Origin: Leptospira kirschneri serovar Cynopteri str. 3522 CT
GTDB lineage: Bacteria; Spirochaetota; Leptospiria; Leptospirales; Leptospiraceae
Length of the DNA stretch: 55,000 nt
Direction: 5' to 3'
NCBI RefSeq assembly: GCF_000243695.2
Contig: NZ_AHMN02000011.1
Span: forward strand, 325,001 to 380,000
Shown here one piece after another: positions 37,192 to 49,569 of this stretch; the first letter of the stretch is position 1, and every line of letters starts with the position of its first letter. The notes under the pieces are model-generated. The model was not told the origin of the DNA. It was given only the letters and a program-made list of their open reading frames with translations, and searched no databases. A program made the position numbers and the translations under genes.

Positions 37192-37294
37192 TAGAGTTGT
37201 TGAAAAATTTCATAGTTCGATTAACAAAACTGCTTCAGTTGGCCGTTTCCATGGAATAGAAACATATGGAGAATTAATTTTTCAATAAATTCTA
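37192..37294. repeat. 103-bp MITE-like element, copy C
   Basis: Left end TAGAGTTGTTGAAAAAT; right end ATTTTTCAATAAATTCTA is mildly worn. The interior (GATTAACAAAACTGCTTCAG) is in the opposite orientation to copies A and B. Confidence 0.7.
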
Positions 37295-37654
37295 TTCTCA
37301 AAAAGGTTTGGATGATTTGATTTACATTGAAAAATCGTAGATTCTATAAAATCTAAGAATAAAGATTTAAAATCCAATTTTATCGTAAAACCGTAGTTTG
37401 GCGACTATGATCAATTACTGAAATTTCATTTCTTTAAAAGTGAAATTTTAATTTGATTTGTATATTCTGATTTTTTTCTATATGATATATAAAGAATTTA
37501 GAATGTCTATAAAAAACGTTTTAGACCAAATGAAATATTTATAGCTATTAAACATAGTGTTTAAACAATTTACTACTCTAAGCTGAGATTTATTTTAGAA
37601 TTTATGATATTTTATAGAGTTTTTTTAATCTCTAGAAAATTGAGTGTCTGTAAA

Positions 37655-37755
37655 TAGAGTTGTTGAAAAATTCCATAGTGGCGTTTAACAAAACTGCTTC
37701 AATTGCCGATTTGCATAAAATAGAAACAGATGGAGAATTAATTTTATCATAAAAC
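37655..37755. repeat. MITE-like element, copy D (right end worn)
   Basis: Left end TAGAGTTGTTGAAAAAT is intact; the interior (TTTAACAAAACTGCTTCAAT) matches copy C, 463 bp away. The right end has become AATTTTATCATAAAA. Confidence 0.65.
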
Positions 37756-37801
37756 GCTGATTCTATGTAAAATATTAGGTACCTTATTATATAGTTATGA
37801 G

Positions 37802-38130
37802 TAACACGAATTCTAATGCGAAAGCGATTGAAACGTAGAGAAACTCATGCAACGCTCTCTACCATAACCAACCCCACAAGTTGAATAGGATTTTAGAATC
37901 AAAATTGAACTAAAGCAAAACGCTTTTTACGAAAGCGTTTTAGATCGCTCGAAGTAACTAAAGCTGTCTCGCTTCTACGGTCGCTCGAAGTAACTCAGCG
38001 TCTCGCTTCTACGGTCGCTCGACAGGTTGTGTTCTAAATTGTAATTTAAAACTAAATATCGTATTACGTTTCTTTTATGCAATTGATTGACTGGAGCTAA
38101 AGAGCATGGTCCGACAAAGCTGGATTCGCC
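37802..38130 (+). repeat. long hairpin-capped dispersed element, longest copy
   Basis: It begins TAACACGAATTCTAATGCG and ends GGAGCTAAAGAGCATGGTCC with GACAAAGCTGGATTCGCC. It is longer than other copies because of extra interior blocks, including a ~36-bp tandem duplication (starts 37945 and 37981, partial third at 38015). Confidence 0.6.
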
Positions 38131-38415
38131 TCGTTTTTTTCGTAAATTCACAGGGTTGAAGTGTAAACTATTGGATTGATACTTTATTGGTTTGGTTTTT
38201 TATTATATAGTTTCGAGTTGTGGTATTTCTGTTTTTATAATTGTGAGTTTTTTGATCTGTTCAGTTTCTATATTTTTCATCTTGAAACAATCGATAAATC
38301 TTTTTATTTTTATTCTTCCGGCTTGACCTTTTAGATCGTTTAAAATTAAGTTTTCGAACGCATTCTAAAAATATAATTCTCCGTTAAGTGTTTACTTTCG
38401 GTAGAAGGAGTAAGT

Positions 38416-39591
38416 ATGGATTTTACAATTCCTCAAGAAGTTGAAGAGATCAAAAAAAGAGTCCGAGACTTTGTTGATAATTTTGCAATTCCTGCCGAAG
38501 TTCACTATGATTACGATCACGGTAGGATGCCCGAAAAAATCACGGAAGAACTTAGAAAAAAAGTTAAGGATCTAGGGCTTTGGACTCCCCATCTTCCAAA
38601 ATCGGAAGGAGGGCTTGGTTTAGATATGGTCGGAACTGCGATCATCTTTTCTGAGTTAGGTCGTTCTCCGATTGCCCCTTTTCTCTGCAATTGTGACGCT
38701 CCCGACGAAGGAAATATGCATCTTCTTCATATAGCCGCGAACAAAGATCAAAAAGAAAAATTTTATTATCCGCTCATTCAAGGAAAGATTCGTTCTGCTT
38801 TTGCGATGACGGAACCTCCCCCCGGTGCGGGAGCTGATCCTCAAACTTTGACCACCAATGCGGTTAAACAAGGAAACGAATACGTGATCAACGGACATAA
38901 ATGGTTTTGCACCGGTGCAAACGGCGCGGATTTTCTGATCGTGATGTCTAAGGTCTCGGATTCTTTTCGAAGAACTACTCTATTTTTGGTACCTACTAAT
39001 ACTACTGGTTATACGATGATGAGAGAAATTGGCGTGATGGGTTCTCACGGTCCGGGTGGTCATTGCGAATTAAAGTTCGAAAACGTTCGTGTTCCTGAAT
39101 CTTCCATTTTGGGAAAGGTAGGCGAGGGATTTAAATGGTCTCAAGAACGTCTGGGACCTGCTCGCCTAACACATTGTATGCGATGGATTGGTCTTGCAAG
39201 AAGATCTATGGAAATGGCTAGAGGATACGCCCTCAAGAGAGAAGTTTTTGGTCAAAGGATTGCAGATCATCAGGGAATTCAATGGATGTTCGCCGAATCC
39301 GCTGTTGAAATCGAATCCGGTTATATGCTCACTTTGAAAGCGGCTCATACTTTAAGAGCCGGAGAAGACGCAAGACAAATCATATCCATGGCAAAATGGC
39401 AAGTTTCGGAAACTCTTTGTAAGGTGATCGATCGTGCGATTCAAATTTGTGGTTCTCATGGCTACGGAAGAGACATGAAATTGGAACTATTTTATAGGGA
39501 TGCGAGAGCCGCAAGAATCGCAGACGGTCCTAGCGAGGTTCATAAGATGGTGATCGGAAGAAATCTGATCAGCGGTAAAAGTGATTTTTAA
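38416..39591 (+). CDS. acyl-CoA dehydrogenase family protein (LvaC/ACAD11-like)
   Basis: A 391-residue FAD-dependent acyl-CoA dehydrogenase. It has [18 protein letters not shown] (flavin and substrate region), [20 protein letters not shown], and a C-terminal [20 protein letters not shown]. The ribosome binding site AGAAGGAG precedes ATG 38416. The two genes that follow, an APH-fold kinase and a DUF6285-type protein, make the set that forms LvaC, LvaA and LvaB in the levulinate pathway of Pseudomonas and, fused, the ACAD10/ACAD11 proteins of animals. By analogy it would act on a 4-phosphooxy-acyl-CoA rather than simply oxidise acyl-CoA; this is inference. Confidence 0.9.
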   Translation: MDFTIPQEVEEIKKRVRDFVDNFAIPAEVHYDYDHGRMPEKITEELRKKVKDLGLWTPHLPKSEGGLGLDMVGTAIIFSELGRSPIAPFLCNCDAPDEGNMHLLHIAANKDQKEKFYYPLIQGKIRSAFAMTEPPPGAGADPQTLTTNAVKQGNEYVINGHKWFCTGANGADFLIVMSKVSDSFRRTTLFLVPTNTTGYTMMREIGVMGSHGPGGHCELKFENVRVPESSILGKVGEGFKWSQERLGPARLTHCMRWIGLARRSMEMARGYALKREVFGQRIADHQGIQWMFAESAVEIESGYMLTLKAAHTLRAGEDARQIISMAKWQVSETLCKVIDRAIQICGSHGYGRDMKLELFYRDARAARIADGPSEVHKMVIGRNLISGKSDF

Positions 39592-39611
39592 TATTATAAT
39601 TCGAGAATATT

Positions 39612-40641
<1,030 letters not shown>

Positions 40642-40652
<11 letters not shown>

Positions 40653-41037
40653 ACCTACGTCTACCGATTTAATAGAATCAATTCAGGATTTTCTAATGAA
40701 GGAAGTGCTTCCTCAATTTAAGGACAAAGATCTTCTTTCTTATAAAACATTAGTAAGTTGGAATATGCTGGGAGTTGTATCTAGGGAAATTCGTTCTGGG
40801 GAGGAATTGTTAGATCGGGAGCTGAATCGTTTGGCTAAACTCTTAAACAAAGATTTTTCTTTACCACCTTCCCTGGATGAAAAGAAAAAATTAGTTAACG
40901 TTTGGAACGTAGAACTCAGGGATAAAATCCGTAAAGAGAAACTTTCACTGGAAGATTCTATCTATTGGAATCACGTTAAAGAAACCGTTATAGAAAAAGT
41001 AGAAATTACGAATCCTAGATTTAACACGGAAAGTTAG
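40642..41037 (+). CDS. DUF6285-type protein (LvaB-like)
   Basis: A 131-residue soluble helical protein. The order of elements, ESIQDFLMKEVLPQF, then a WNMLGVVSREIRSGEELL helix, ELNRLAKLL, an ELRDKIRKE segment, and a final VIEKVEITNPRF, is the DUF6285 pattern. LvaB, the small protein required for LvaA kinase activity, belongs here. I assign it by eye from these blocks and from its position. It overlaps the kinase gene by 11 bp, and the histidine phosphatase follows after 5 bp. Confidence 0.78.
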
Positions 41038-41042
41038 TCGCT

Positions 41043-41777
41043 ATGTCTATCATTCATCTGATTCGTCACGGCCAGGCAAATTCCCAAGGCGAAAACTACG
41101 ACCTTTTGACCTCGCTTGGAAAAAATCAGTCGTTTGCGCTCGGAAAATATATGGCGTATAACGGAGAACTTCCAGATCGAATTGTTACCGGAACTTTGAG
41201 AAGACATTTGGAGACCGCGGACTGGTTCATGAAAGGTGTGGTTTCTGAAGTTGGAGATCTGGAAAAATACAAAACGGATTCTTTCGTTTGTAGAGATTCA
41301 GGTTGGAACGAATTTTCACCAGAACTTTGGAATTCTTTGGCCAAACTACTTGTGTCGGATAAGCCTGAGTTCGCTAGAATTCTTTCACAATTCTACAAAG
41401 TTAAGACCAGAGGGGGAATCCGATCTGCGGCCTTGTTCTATAAATTGACGGAAGAAATTCTCAAATTTTGGAGAGAAAACGCGATAGAGGCGGATGGTAT
41501 AGAAACATACGAAAATTTTGAAACTAGAATATTCCATTCTTATAATGTTTTATTTTCTTCCGGAGAGCAGGAGCGGATTTTTTTATTTACTTCTGGAACT
41601 CCGATTTCTTTGGTTTTAAATCATATTTTACGTCAGAAAGGAGACCCTTTTTCCTGGATGCCTTGGATCTGGAATACTTCTGTCAGCACGTTTCGAAAAG
41701 TGAAAGGAGAATATCTTCCTATTTCGGTCAATGGAGTGCCTCATCTTACCCAAAAAACGGATCGAACCTTATTTTAG
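41043..41777 (+). CDS. histidine phosphatase family protein
   Basis: A 244-residue phosphatase of the phosphoglycerate-mutase-like superfamily. The nucleophile motif is IHLIRHGQANSQG (RHG near residues 8-10), followed by LTSLGKNQSFALGKYM and a second-arginine region TGTLRRHLETADWF. The late His is probably not the usual xGH but sits in an altered loop (FLFTSGTPISLVLNHIL), so activity may be reduced or differ. It is the last gene of the acyl-CoA dehydrogenase set and may remove phosphate or act on a phosphorylated intermediate; inference only. Confidence 0.83.
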   Translation: MSIIHLIRHGQANSQGENYDLLTSLGKNQSFALGKYMAYNGELPDRIVTGTLRRHLETADWFMKGVVSEVGDLEKYKTDSFVCRDSGWNEFSPELWNSLAKLLVSDKPEFARILSQFYKVKTRGGIRSAALFYKLTEEILKFWRENAIEADGIETYENFETRIFHSYNVLFSSGEQERIFLFTSGTPISLVLNHILRQKGDPFSWMPWIWNTSVSTFRKVKGEYLPISVNGVPHLTQKTDRTLF

Positions 41778-42102
41778 AATTTTTTGAAATTTTCAAATAT
41801 AAAGATTTACTTATGTAACTAAGTTCTATTGAAAATCTTAAATGTCACCTTATCTTGCTAAATATTAGTGATTCCTATAAAATTAAGTTCTGTAAATTCC
41901 TATTACAAAACCCGGTTTTAGTGCAAAAGACTAGGTGTTTTATTATATAGTTCTGAGTATAAGTTAAAAAAATAGTCAAAACGGAAAAAGGTTTTTTGTA
42001 AGTATTGTATAAACTGTTTTTATTTTGAGAATCTTTGAAACCAGAAAAAGATCGACGAAATCGGCGCTTAACTCTTAAGCTGTCGTCGTCCCTGAGCAAT
42101 TG
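41778..42102. other. gap before the sensor kinase
   Basis: No gene seen. The stretch contains a motif also found elsewhere in the window, with exact TATTATATAGTT at 41941-41952 followed by CTGAGTA. A minus-strand frame (41875-42123) is a chance opening. Confidence 0.4.
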
Positions 42103-44238
42103 ATGACAAACGTAAAAAACCATTCAAGATTTTCCGTCTACTACTTGGGACAATGGATATTTGGAATCTGTACGATTTTAGTGATCGTATCCTTTTTTGG
42201 TAATTATTATTACAAAGAAAAAAATATAGACAGACTCATTGATAATATTCATTGGACCGTTTCTTATCTTTGTGCGGCGGCTTTGGCCTGGCTTGGTTGT
42301 TTTTCAGCGGAGGCCGAGATTTATCGTTTTCGATTTTGGTTTGCACTTGGTCTTACCGCAAACGCGCTCGGACAATTATCTTGGGCGATCCAAGTTTATT
42401 TTAATTATTACATGACACCAACCCCGAGCGATTTTCTTTTTCCGTGGGTTGCTCCTTGTTTTATCATAGGATACTCTATTATAGTTTTTGAATGTGATCG
42501 AAATAAAATCAGAGTAGCTGCATTGGACGCTCTCGGTCTTATCACGGCGGTTCTAACATTTTCACTCGCATTGTATCTTCCTCAGAGAGAAGGAGTTGGA
42601 ATTTCTCAACTTCTTCCGTTGATCAATCATCCTGTTTCTTTTTTAACCGCTGCCGCTTTGGGAATTTTATTGATTCCCGTTCTAAGATTGCAACCTGATA
42701 AATCTTGGTTGTCGTTTATAATCGGCATGGGAGGGAGTGGTTTTTGTTGGTTGTTATGGAACGCGTTATTTATCATTGAGATTCCTCCCGATGGAACCGT
42801 TCTCAATGCCGGTTTTTCTATTTCGACTTTAATCTTAGGGTATGGAGTTTGGACCTGGAAACCAAAATTGAATGATCATCCTATTTGGGGAAGGAGGTTT
42901 GAAACGGCACTTCGTCTATTACCTTTATTTGAAGTGATTGCAAGTTCGATTACGATTGTATTGGCAGGAACTTTCAGTGGTTTACCGGAAGGAGTTCGAA
43001 TTGTTGCATGGACCGGAACTACGATCGTGGTCGTAATTGCGAGCGTAAGACAAACCTTACTCGTTAAGGAAATAACTGATACGGAACAAGAAATTCGTTC
43101 CGTCAACGAAGGGCTCGAAGAGATAGTCGCTAAACGGACCGAAGAACTTAGAACCGTAAATCAATATCTTATTTCTAAAAATGAACAGGTAATTAGAGCG
43201 ATTGCAAACTTAAAAAACACACAGAAACAACTCGTTCGTTCTGAAAAAATGGCTGTGCTTGGACAGCTGGTTGCAGGAATTGCACACGAACTAAATACTC
43301 CGTTAGGCGCTATTGTTTCTTCTAACGAGGCCATTCAGTTGGTATTGTCCAATTCTTGGGAAGGTCTTCTTAGGAGTTATTCCGATTTTACCGAAGATGA
43401 AAAATTAATTTGGGAAAAACTTTTTTCAAAAGGCATTACTCTCAGAGAATTTTACGATACAAGAGAAGAAAGAACCAAGAGAAAAAAAATAGCGATTTTG
43501 TTAAACGACTTCGGATTTTCCGAAACAACTCGTCTTGCGGATATTCTCACCGATCTTGGGATTCATCCGGATTATGTATTAGAAAATTTTAAATATCTAA
43601 ATCAAAAAGAAAAATTACTTATGATCGCGCAAAATGCTTTATCTCTTTCGGGTCTTGCCAGAGCGAGTTTTACGATCGAAAAAGCCGCTGAAAAAGCTTC
43701 TATAGTAATACAAGCTCTGAAGGAATATGCTTATAGAGATCGTAGCGAAACTGCTATGAGTCCCGTAGATGTACGGAAACAATTGGAAACCGTACTGACT
43801 CTTTATTATTCTAAATACAAAACTCAAGTAGAGATCGTTCGTGAAATGCCGGAAACTTCCTACGTTCAAGGAAATGCGGAGTCTCTTACACAAGTATGGA
43901 CAAATTTGATCGGAAACGCTCTTTATGCGATGGGATATAAAGGGAAAATTGAAATCTCTTGCAAAAGAGTTTTGACTACTTGGGAAGTCGCAATTAAGGA
44001 TAGTGGAGCCGGAATCGAAGAATCGATCAAAGATAGAATCTTCGAACCCTTTTTTACTACAAAACCTTCCGGTGCGGGAACTGGTTTAGGTCTGGACATT
44101 TGTAGAAGAATCATAGAAGATCATAATGGAAAAATCTATTTTGAAACTTCCAAACAAGGGACCACGTTTTTTGTGATTCTTCCCGCCTCGGAACCGATTT
44201 TGCAAAAACTCGAAAGTCAAATTAGTAAAAATCAGTAA
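42103..44238 (+). CDS. membrane sensor histidine kinase
   Basis: A 711-residue kinase. The N-terminal ~320 residues hold about nine hydrophobic segments (a large membrane sensor), then a coiled coil (~325-380). The H-box is LVAGIAHELNTPLGAI with H395. A ~130-residue insert (TREERTKRKKIAILLNDFG and neighbours) separates it from the second dimerisation helix (IEKAAEKASIVIQALKEYAY). The ATPase domain has WTNLIGNALYAM (N), DSGAGIEE (G1), FEPFFTTKPSGAGTGLGL (F and G2). ATG 42103 is chosen over a TTG immediately before it. No response regulator gene lies nearby, so it is an orphan. It converges on the GST gene with three bases between stops. Confidence 0.9.
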   Translation: MTNVKNHSRFSVYYLGQWIFGICTILVIVSFFGNYYYKEKNIDRLIDNIHWTVSYLCAAALAWLGCFSAEAEIYRFRFWFALGLTANALGQLSWAIQVYFNYYMTPTPSDFLFPWVAPCFIIGYSIIVFECDRNKIRVAALDALGLITAVLTFSLALYLPQREGVGISQLLPLINHPVSFLTAAALGILLIPVLRLQPDKSWLSFIIGMGGSGFCWLLWNALFIIEIPPDGTVLNAGFSISTLILGYGVWTWKPKLNDHPIWGRRFETALRLLPLFEVIASSITIVLAGTFSGLPEGVRIVAWTGTTIVVVIASVRQTLLVKEITDTEQEIRSVNEGLEEIVAKRTEELRTVNQYLISKNEQVIRAIANLKNTQKQLVRSEKMAVLGQLVAGIAHELNTPLGAIVSSNEAIQLVLSNSWEGLLRSYSDFTEDEKLIWEKLFSKGITLREFYDTREERTKRKKIAILLNDFGFSETTRLADILTDLGIHPDYVLENFKYLNQKEKLLMIAQNALSLSGLARASFTIEKAAEKASIVIQALKEYAYRDRSETAMSPVDVRKQLETVLTLYYSKYKTQVEIVREMPETSYVQGNAESLTQVWTNLIGNALYAMGYKGKIEISCKRVLTTWEVAIKDSGAGIEESIKDRIFEPFFTTKPSGAGTGLGLDICRRIIEDHNGKIYFETSKQGTTFFVILPASEPILQKLESQISKNQ

Positions 44239-44241
44239 ATT

Positions 44242-44916
44242 CTATTTTATTAATATAGATTGACCTTTCTTTTTGATCTCTTCTTCGTCTTTTTTATGAT
44301 CTACTTTATTTGGTATATCTTTACCCTTAATAAAAGCAGGACGTTTTTCTAATTCATCGTTCCAGCGTTTTAGATTGGGAAATTCATTCAGACTGATTTC
44401 TACCCAATCGTGCATATTGACCCAAGGCCAGGTAGCAATGTCTGCGATGGATAAATCTTTACCGCCTAAAAATTTACTTTCACTCAGTCTTCTATCTAAA
44501 ACGGAATATAGTCGTTTGGTTTCATTTTGGTATCTATTGATCGCGAACGGAATTTTTTCGGGTGCGTATTTAAGAAATACTCCGGCTTGTCCTTGCATTG
44601 GGCCAACTCCTCCCATCTGAAACATAAGCCATTGAATTACGGTACTTTTTTCTTTTGGATCTTTAGGTAAAAGTTTTCCTGTTTTTTCAGCGAGATAAAT
44701 CAGAATTGCTCCAGATTCAAATACTGCAAAGTTTCCGTTGTCTTTGTCTATGATTGCAGGGATTCTTCCGTTTGGATTGATTTTAAGAAACCACTCTTGT
44801 TTTTGTTCCAGTTTACCCAAATCAATCGGGTGAACTGTATAAGGAATTCCTAATTCTTCTAGTAAAATAGAAATTTTTCTTCCGTTGGGTGTAGACGCCG
44901 AATATAATTCGATCAA
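44242..44916 (-). CDS. glutathione S-transferase (YfcG/nu-class-like)
   Basis: A 224-residue GST. The thioredoxin-like half has [33 protein letters not shown] and [16 protein letters not shown] (glutathione-binding Glu-Ser), and the helical half [15 protein letters not shown] and [12 protein letters not shown]. The TPNGRK active-site loop and GPMQGQ match the YfcG/YghU group, several of which act as disulfide reductases with glutathione. The TTG start at 44916 follows CTAGGAG. Substrate unknown. Confidence 0.92.
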   Translation of the reverse strand: MIELYSASTPNGRKISILLEELGIPYTVHPIDLGKLEQKQEWFLKINPNGRIPAIIDKDNGNFAVFESGAILIYLAEKTGKLLPKDPKEKSTVIQWLMFQMGGVGPMQGQAGVFLKYAPEKIPFAINRYQNETKRLYSVLDRRLSESKFLGGKDLSIADIATWPWVNMHDWVEISLNEFPNLKRWNDELEKRPAFIKGKDIPNKVDHKKDEEEIKKKGQSILIK

Positions 44917-45775
44917 TGTTTTTCTCCTAGTTGCGAAATGTTTGTTTAGAAATTAGACTTTGCTTTTAGGGAAAATTCAGCTTTTATGTAGAGTCTAAAA
45001 AAAAATTATTTGAATCGAATGAGTTTCTTGGACATTCAAATCCATTGTGGGAATTTTTATATTTGAGAATAGTTTAAAATGATACGAGAATTTTTTGAGT
45101 TATACTCACTTGTACTCGAACGTATAAAAATAGTACCAAGTATTAACGGGTCGAATTGCGAAAAAAATAGTGGTACTTAAAAAATACCGTAAATTCGGTA
45201 TTTTAGAGTAGAAACAAAACATTCAAGTTTTTGAAACAATCTAACTCAAATATTCTGTTTATACGTCCGAGTAGTAAAATTCTCCTAAATTAATTCTAAC
45301 CCGGAATTATTTTCACATCTTAATTTTAGAAAAAGTTCATAATACTACTTTCGAGTAGTAGATTAGAGTTGTTGAAAAATTTTGTAGTTTAATTAACAAA
45401 ACTGATTCAATCGACCGTTTTCCATGAAATAGAAATAGATGGAGAATTTATTTTTCAACAATTCTATTGGAAGTTCAGGGTTAAAATTTATATTTCAGAA
45501 TTCTTGAATATATTAAAATGTTTGTATCTACTTGTGATTTTTTAAAAAAACGAATTGAAAATATATCTAAAAAAACTCAATAAAAACCAGAAAAATTGAC
45601 TCTGGTTCTTACGAAGGCCAGCTCGGTAAAAAAGTTCTCTACGAATTTTACCAAACTTGGTTTGAAATCTACAAGTTCTTTTATCGACTTTGATTCTTTC
45701 TGCACTGGGTCTGAAATTTTTAGTTTCGAAATCGGTTTTACTACAAGTCTTAAATTTTTGGTTATAGAATGAGAT
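44917..45775. other. gap with MITE-like copy
   Basis: No gene I accept. A 103-bp MITE-like element lies at 45364-45466. Between 45590 and 45775 more than one frame stays open on both strands, including one continuing past the thioesterase stop, but none resembles a family. It may be a decayed extension of that gene. Confidence 0.45.
45364..45466. repeat. 103-bp MITE-like element, copy E
   Basis: Left end TAGAGTTGTTGAAAAAT, right end ATTTTTCAACAATTCTA: 16 of 17 terminal bases mirror each other. Interior (AATTAACAAAACTGATTCAA) aligns with copies C and D. Confidence 0.75.
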
Positions 45776-46351
45776 CTATAAATCTACCTTTTGAAGTTTA
45801 AGACGTTTTCTAATTTCTTTACCTCGTCTTTGATTTACTTCTAAAACTTGTAGAAGTGTATCGATCGGAAAGACGGTCCCTTGAAACATTCTTTTCATCG
45901 TTCTTTCCGACATATCATACCAGCGCGCTTTGGAAGAAACTAAAAGTTCGCCTGATTTAGAAAGATGAATCGTGGCCTTAGTGTAAAGCCTTCTTCTTCT
46001 CACCATAGTAACCCAACAACGTACTTCAACTTCCTCGTTTAGTGGAACCGCTTTGTGATAACGCATATAAAGTTGATCCGTCATGACGAAATGACCGAGA
46101 TGAAAACAAAGAACTCCTTGGGCTTCGTCGAGTAGAGTTGCTAGAACTCCTCCGTGTGCGTAACCAGGAGCACCTTCAAAAGCCTTTTCGATTTTAAACG
46201 GAAATCTAACTTCTCCACTTTCTTCATGAAATGGAAAACTTGCGTGAATTCCTTTGGTATTTTCGGGACCACAACCAAAACAATTTTTATGATGCCAATC
46301 TTGTCCGTTTTGACTAGCTTTGATTTCCCGGTAGATCGTTTCCGTATCCAT
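45776..46351 (-). CDS. PaaI-type hotdog-fold thioesterase
   Basis: A 191-residue acyl-CoA thioesterase-like protein. It begins with CFGCGPENTKGI, typical of a PaaI subset, and has the hotdog core GYAHGGVLATLLDEAQG (with the HGG motif and catalytic-type Asp/Glu), then MRYHKAVPLNEEVEVRCWV and a basic C-terminal tail (~165-191) beyond the usual fold. GGAGGAAA precedes ATG 46351. It is divergent from the alcohol dehydrogenase gene at 46635, with about 280 bp between. Confidence 0.87.
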   Translation of the reverse strand: MDTETIYREIKASQNGQDWHHKNCFGCGPENTKGIHASFPFHEESGEVRFPFKIEKAFEGAPGYAHGGVLATLLDEAQGVLCFHLGHFVMTDQLYMRYHKAVPLNEEVEVRCWVTMVRRRRLYTKATIHLSKSGELLVSSKARWYDMSERTMKRMFQGTVFPIDTLLQVLEVNQRRGKEIRKRLKLQKVDL

Positions 46352-46634
46352 ATTTTCCTCCGGTGACTATATCGAACGTTTCATTTTAAGAATCAGTTCT
46401 AAAAACATCGCTTCAACTTATAAGTTATTTCTTTGAAGTTTTGAGATTCTATTTCCATGAAAAATTTGACACTTACGGATTCAAGTTCGAAACCTATTGC
46501 TCAAAAGTCTTTTCTCAGTTCGTTTTTATAAAATCTTTTGAAGAGAAACTGATTTTAAAAACAAATCGTCTTGACCACTTTATCAATGATCTTAGTCTAA
46601 CTCGGTTTTGATAAAAAAATGGGGAGAATGGGAA

Positions 46635-47666
46635 ATGAAAGCAGCGGTTTTAGAATCCGGTAAAAAAAAATTAGAAATCAGAGACGTTTCCGTTCCACAA
46701 CTTAGGGCCGAACAAGTAAAGGTAAGAATTAAAGCTTGTGGAATCTGTGGTTCGGATGTACATCTCGTGGTTCATGGAACTCTCAAGTGTAAACATTTTC
46801 CCAGAGTTCCCGGACACGAGTCATCGGGAGTTATCGAAGAAGTAGGTGAAAACGTTAGACGCTTTCGAAAAGGAGATCGGGTAGTCATAGCGGCCGGAAC
46901 TTCTTGTGGAGTTTGTTCTTATTGTAAAGAAGGAAAAGAAAATCTATGTAAAGACGTAGGAGTGTTCGGTTTTGATCGAGACGGAAGTTTTGCAGAATTT
47001 AATATAGTAGAAGAACGTTATTTGTATTCTCTACCGGACGAGATTCCGTATGATCAAGGGGCGATTCTTGCGGATGCGGTGTCTACTCCTTATCATGCCA
47101 TACGTTATAGAGGGAATATTCAAGAAAGTGATACGGTAGCCATTTTTGGTTGTGGGGGTCTTGGAATTCATGCGGTGGCGGTTGCAAGGGCGATGACAAA
47201 AGGTAAGGTGATCGCATTGGATGTGGATCTGGGAGCTTTAGAAAATGCTTCTAAATACGGAGCCGATGAAGTGATCAATTTAAAAGAAGTACGAAATTCA
47301 GGTAAGGTTCTAAAGGAAGTGTCGAAAGGTGTGGATCTACTCGCCGACTTTTCGGGTTATATGTCTAATGTAGAAGATTCAATACGAGCGATGAACCCAG
47401 GAGGTAGAATTGTACTCGTGGGTATTGGCAGACAACCTTTGAAATTTCAGATTCCTTTTATATTAATCGAAAAAATGATTTCGGTGTCTGGTTCTTATGG
47501 ATCTGATCGAAGAGCGATTCCGGAACTGATCGATCTTTATTTAAAAGGGAAAATCGATCTATCACATTCGATTACTTCTCATCATCCATTAGAAGAATTG
47601 AATGAATGCCTCGAGGCCTTGGATCTGAGAAAAGGAAATCCGATTCGGTTTATCATCGAGCCTTAA
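46635..47666 (+). CDS. zinc-dependent alcohol dehydrogenase (MDR family)
   Basis: A 343-residue medium-chain dehydrogenase. Catalytic zinc ligands are C38 (CGICGSDVH) with H61 and E62 (PGHES). The structural zinc site is complete: C91, C94, C97 and C105 (SCGVCSYCKEGKENLC). The NAD(P) fold has IFGCGGLGIHAVAVARA, with an Asp ending strand two (IALDVDLG) suggesting NAD. I chose ATG 46635 (MKAAVLESG) behind GGGAGAATGGGAA; a TTG at 46608 adds nine residues. The substrate is unknown. Confidence 0.92.
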   Translation: MKAAVLESGKKKLEIRDVSVPQLRAEQVKVRIKACGICGSDVHLVVHGTLKCKHFPRVPGHESSGVIEEVGENVRRFRKGDRVVIAAGTSCGVCSYCKEGKENLCKDVGVFGFDRDGSFAEFNIVEERYLYSLPDEIPYDQGAILADAVSTPYHAIRYRGNIQESDTVAIFGCGGLGIHAVAVARAMTKGKVIALDVDLGALENASKYGADEVINLKEVRNSGKVLKEVSKGVDLLADFSGYMSNVEDSIRAMNPGGRIVLVGIGRQPLKFQIPFILIEKMISVSGSYGSDRRAIPELIDLYLKGKIDLSHSITSHHPLEELNECLEALDLRKGNPIRFIIEP

Positions 47667-48889
<1,223 letters not shown>

Positions 48890-49540
48890 CTAATATTCAA
48901 AACGTAGAATGGACTTGGCCGGAGTTACGACCTGAAAAAAAGTTTTACTCTGGGAATTTTTAAATAAAGTATCCTTAGGAAAACGGACCAAAAAACGATA
49001 CATGTGTTCCGTCTCTGTAGTAATATCCGAATCATAAACAAAGGTGCCTGAAGAATAAACTCCGGGTGGAGCCGTATAAAAAGGATAACCGAAGGTTCCA
49101 TAGACAGGAAGAGCTGAAAAACGATAGTTACGAATTCTAGCAGTAAAAGATTGAACGTAATAATTCCAAATTTTGTCGGCGGGAATGTCGTTTAAGTAAA
49201 ATTGAAAATCCAAAAACTCAGGAAGAACTCTTGTTTCCGGAACGATCTGAAAAAGGATATAAATACCTTCCGAGCCGTTGAGCGAATCGGCTTCTTTCCA
49301 TCGTTCGATCCTGTCCTTTGGAATTCTGGAGGCCAGTTCGTTTTTAATATCCTTTCTGATTTCTTCAAGGTCACCCTTTTCAATTTTAGAGGCGGAAACG
49401 AAAAAACCGGCTCCGTAAAAAGGAAGTTCAGAAAGACGGTTCGGTTCTCCTTGAAGTTTAAGATTTTTTCCTGAACAATCTATTAATAAAAAAGAATATA
49501 TAAATATACTAAAATAATAGGATATTTTTAAAAAGGTCAT
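48890..49540 (-). CDS. lipoprotein at the end of the ccm operon
   Basis: A 216-residue protein from ATG 49540, beginning with a signal (FLKISYYFSIFIYSFLLIDC) whose C22 fits a spirochaetal lipobox. The mature part is beta-rich with aromatic and Gly/Pro stretches (GTFGYPFYTAPPGVYSSGTF). No family recognised. A TTG at 49603 would lengthen it into the neighbouring gene and hide the signal. It lies 29 bp after the zinc-ribbon gene and may share its transcript. The IS5-like end at 48884 is six bases past its stop. Confidence 0.72.
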   Translation of the reverse strand: MTFLKISYYFSIFIYSFLLIDCSGKNLKLQGEPNRLSELPFYGAGFFVSASKIEKGDLEEIRKDIKNELASRIPKDRIERWKEADSLNGSEGIYILFQIVPETRVLPEFLDFQFYLNDIPADKIWNYYVQSFTARIRNYRFSALPVYGTFGYPFYTAPPGVYSSGTFVYDSDITTETEHMYRFLVRFPKDTLFKNSQSKTFFQVVTPAKSILRFEY

Positions 49541-49569
49541 CTGAGGCGTTTTAGGAAAAAGAAATGCCT

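Larger units (their letters stand above)
37054..38415. other. 1.4-kb gap with MITE pair and dispersed element
   Basis: No gene seen. MITE-like copies at 37192-37294 and 37655-37755, a forward long dispersed element at 37802-38130 that contains an internal ~36-bp tandem duplication (TCGCTCGAAGTAACT at 37945 and 37981), and two exact TATTATATAGTT 12-mers (37785, 38201). AAAACGCTTT/AAAGCGTTTT near 37918-37942 can form a 10-bp hairpin. The final 200 bases are the leader of the acyl-CoA dehydrogenase gene. Confidence 0.55.

Noticed and set aside
37054..37300. TPP riboswitch upstream of thiM
   Set aside because: I could not find the conserved CUGAGA core or its paired arms in the leader on the minus strand.
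45590..45775. Open frames beyond the thioesterase stop, one in phase with it
   Set aside because: Frames on both strands are open, none resembles the hotdog family, and the thioesterase is already longer than usual.
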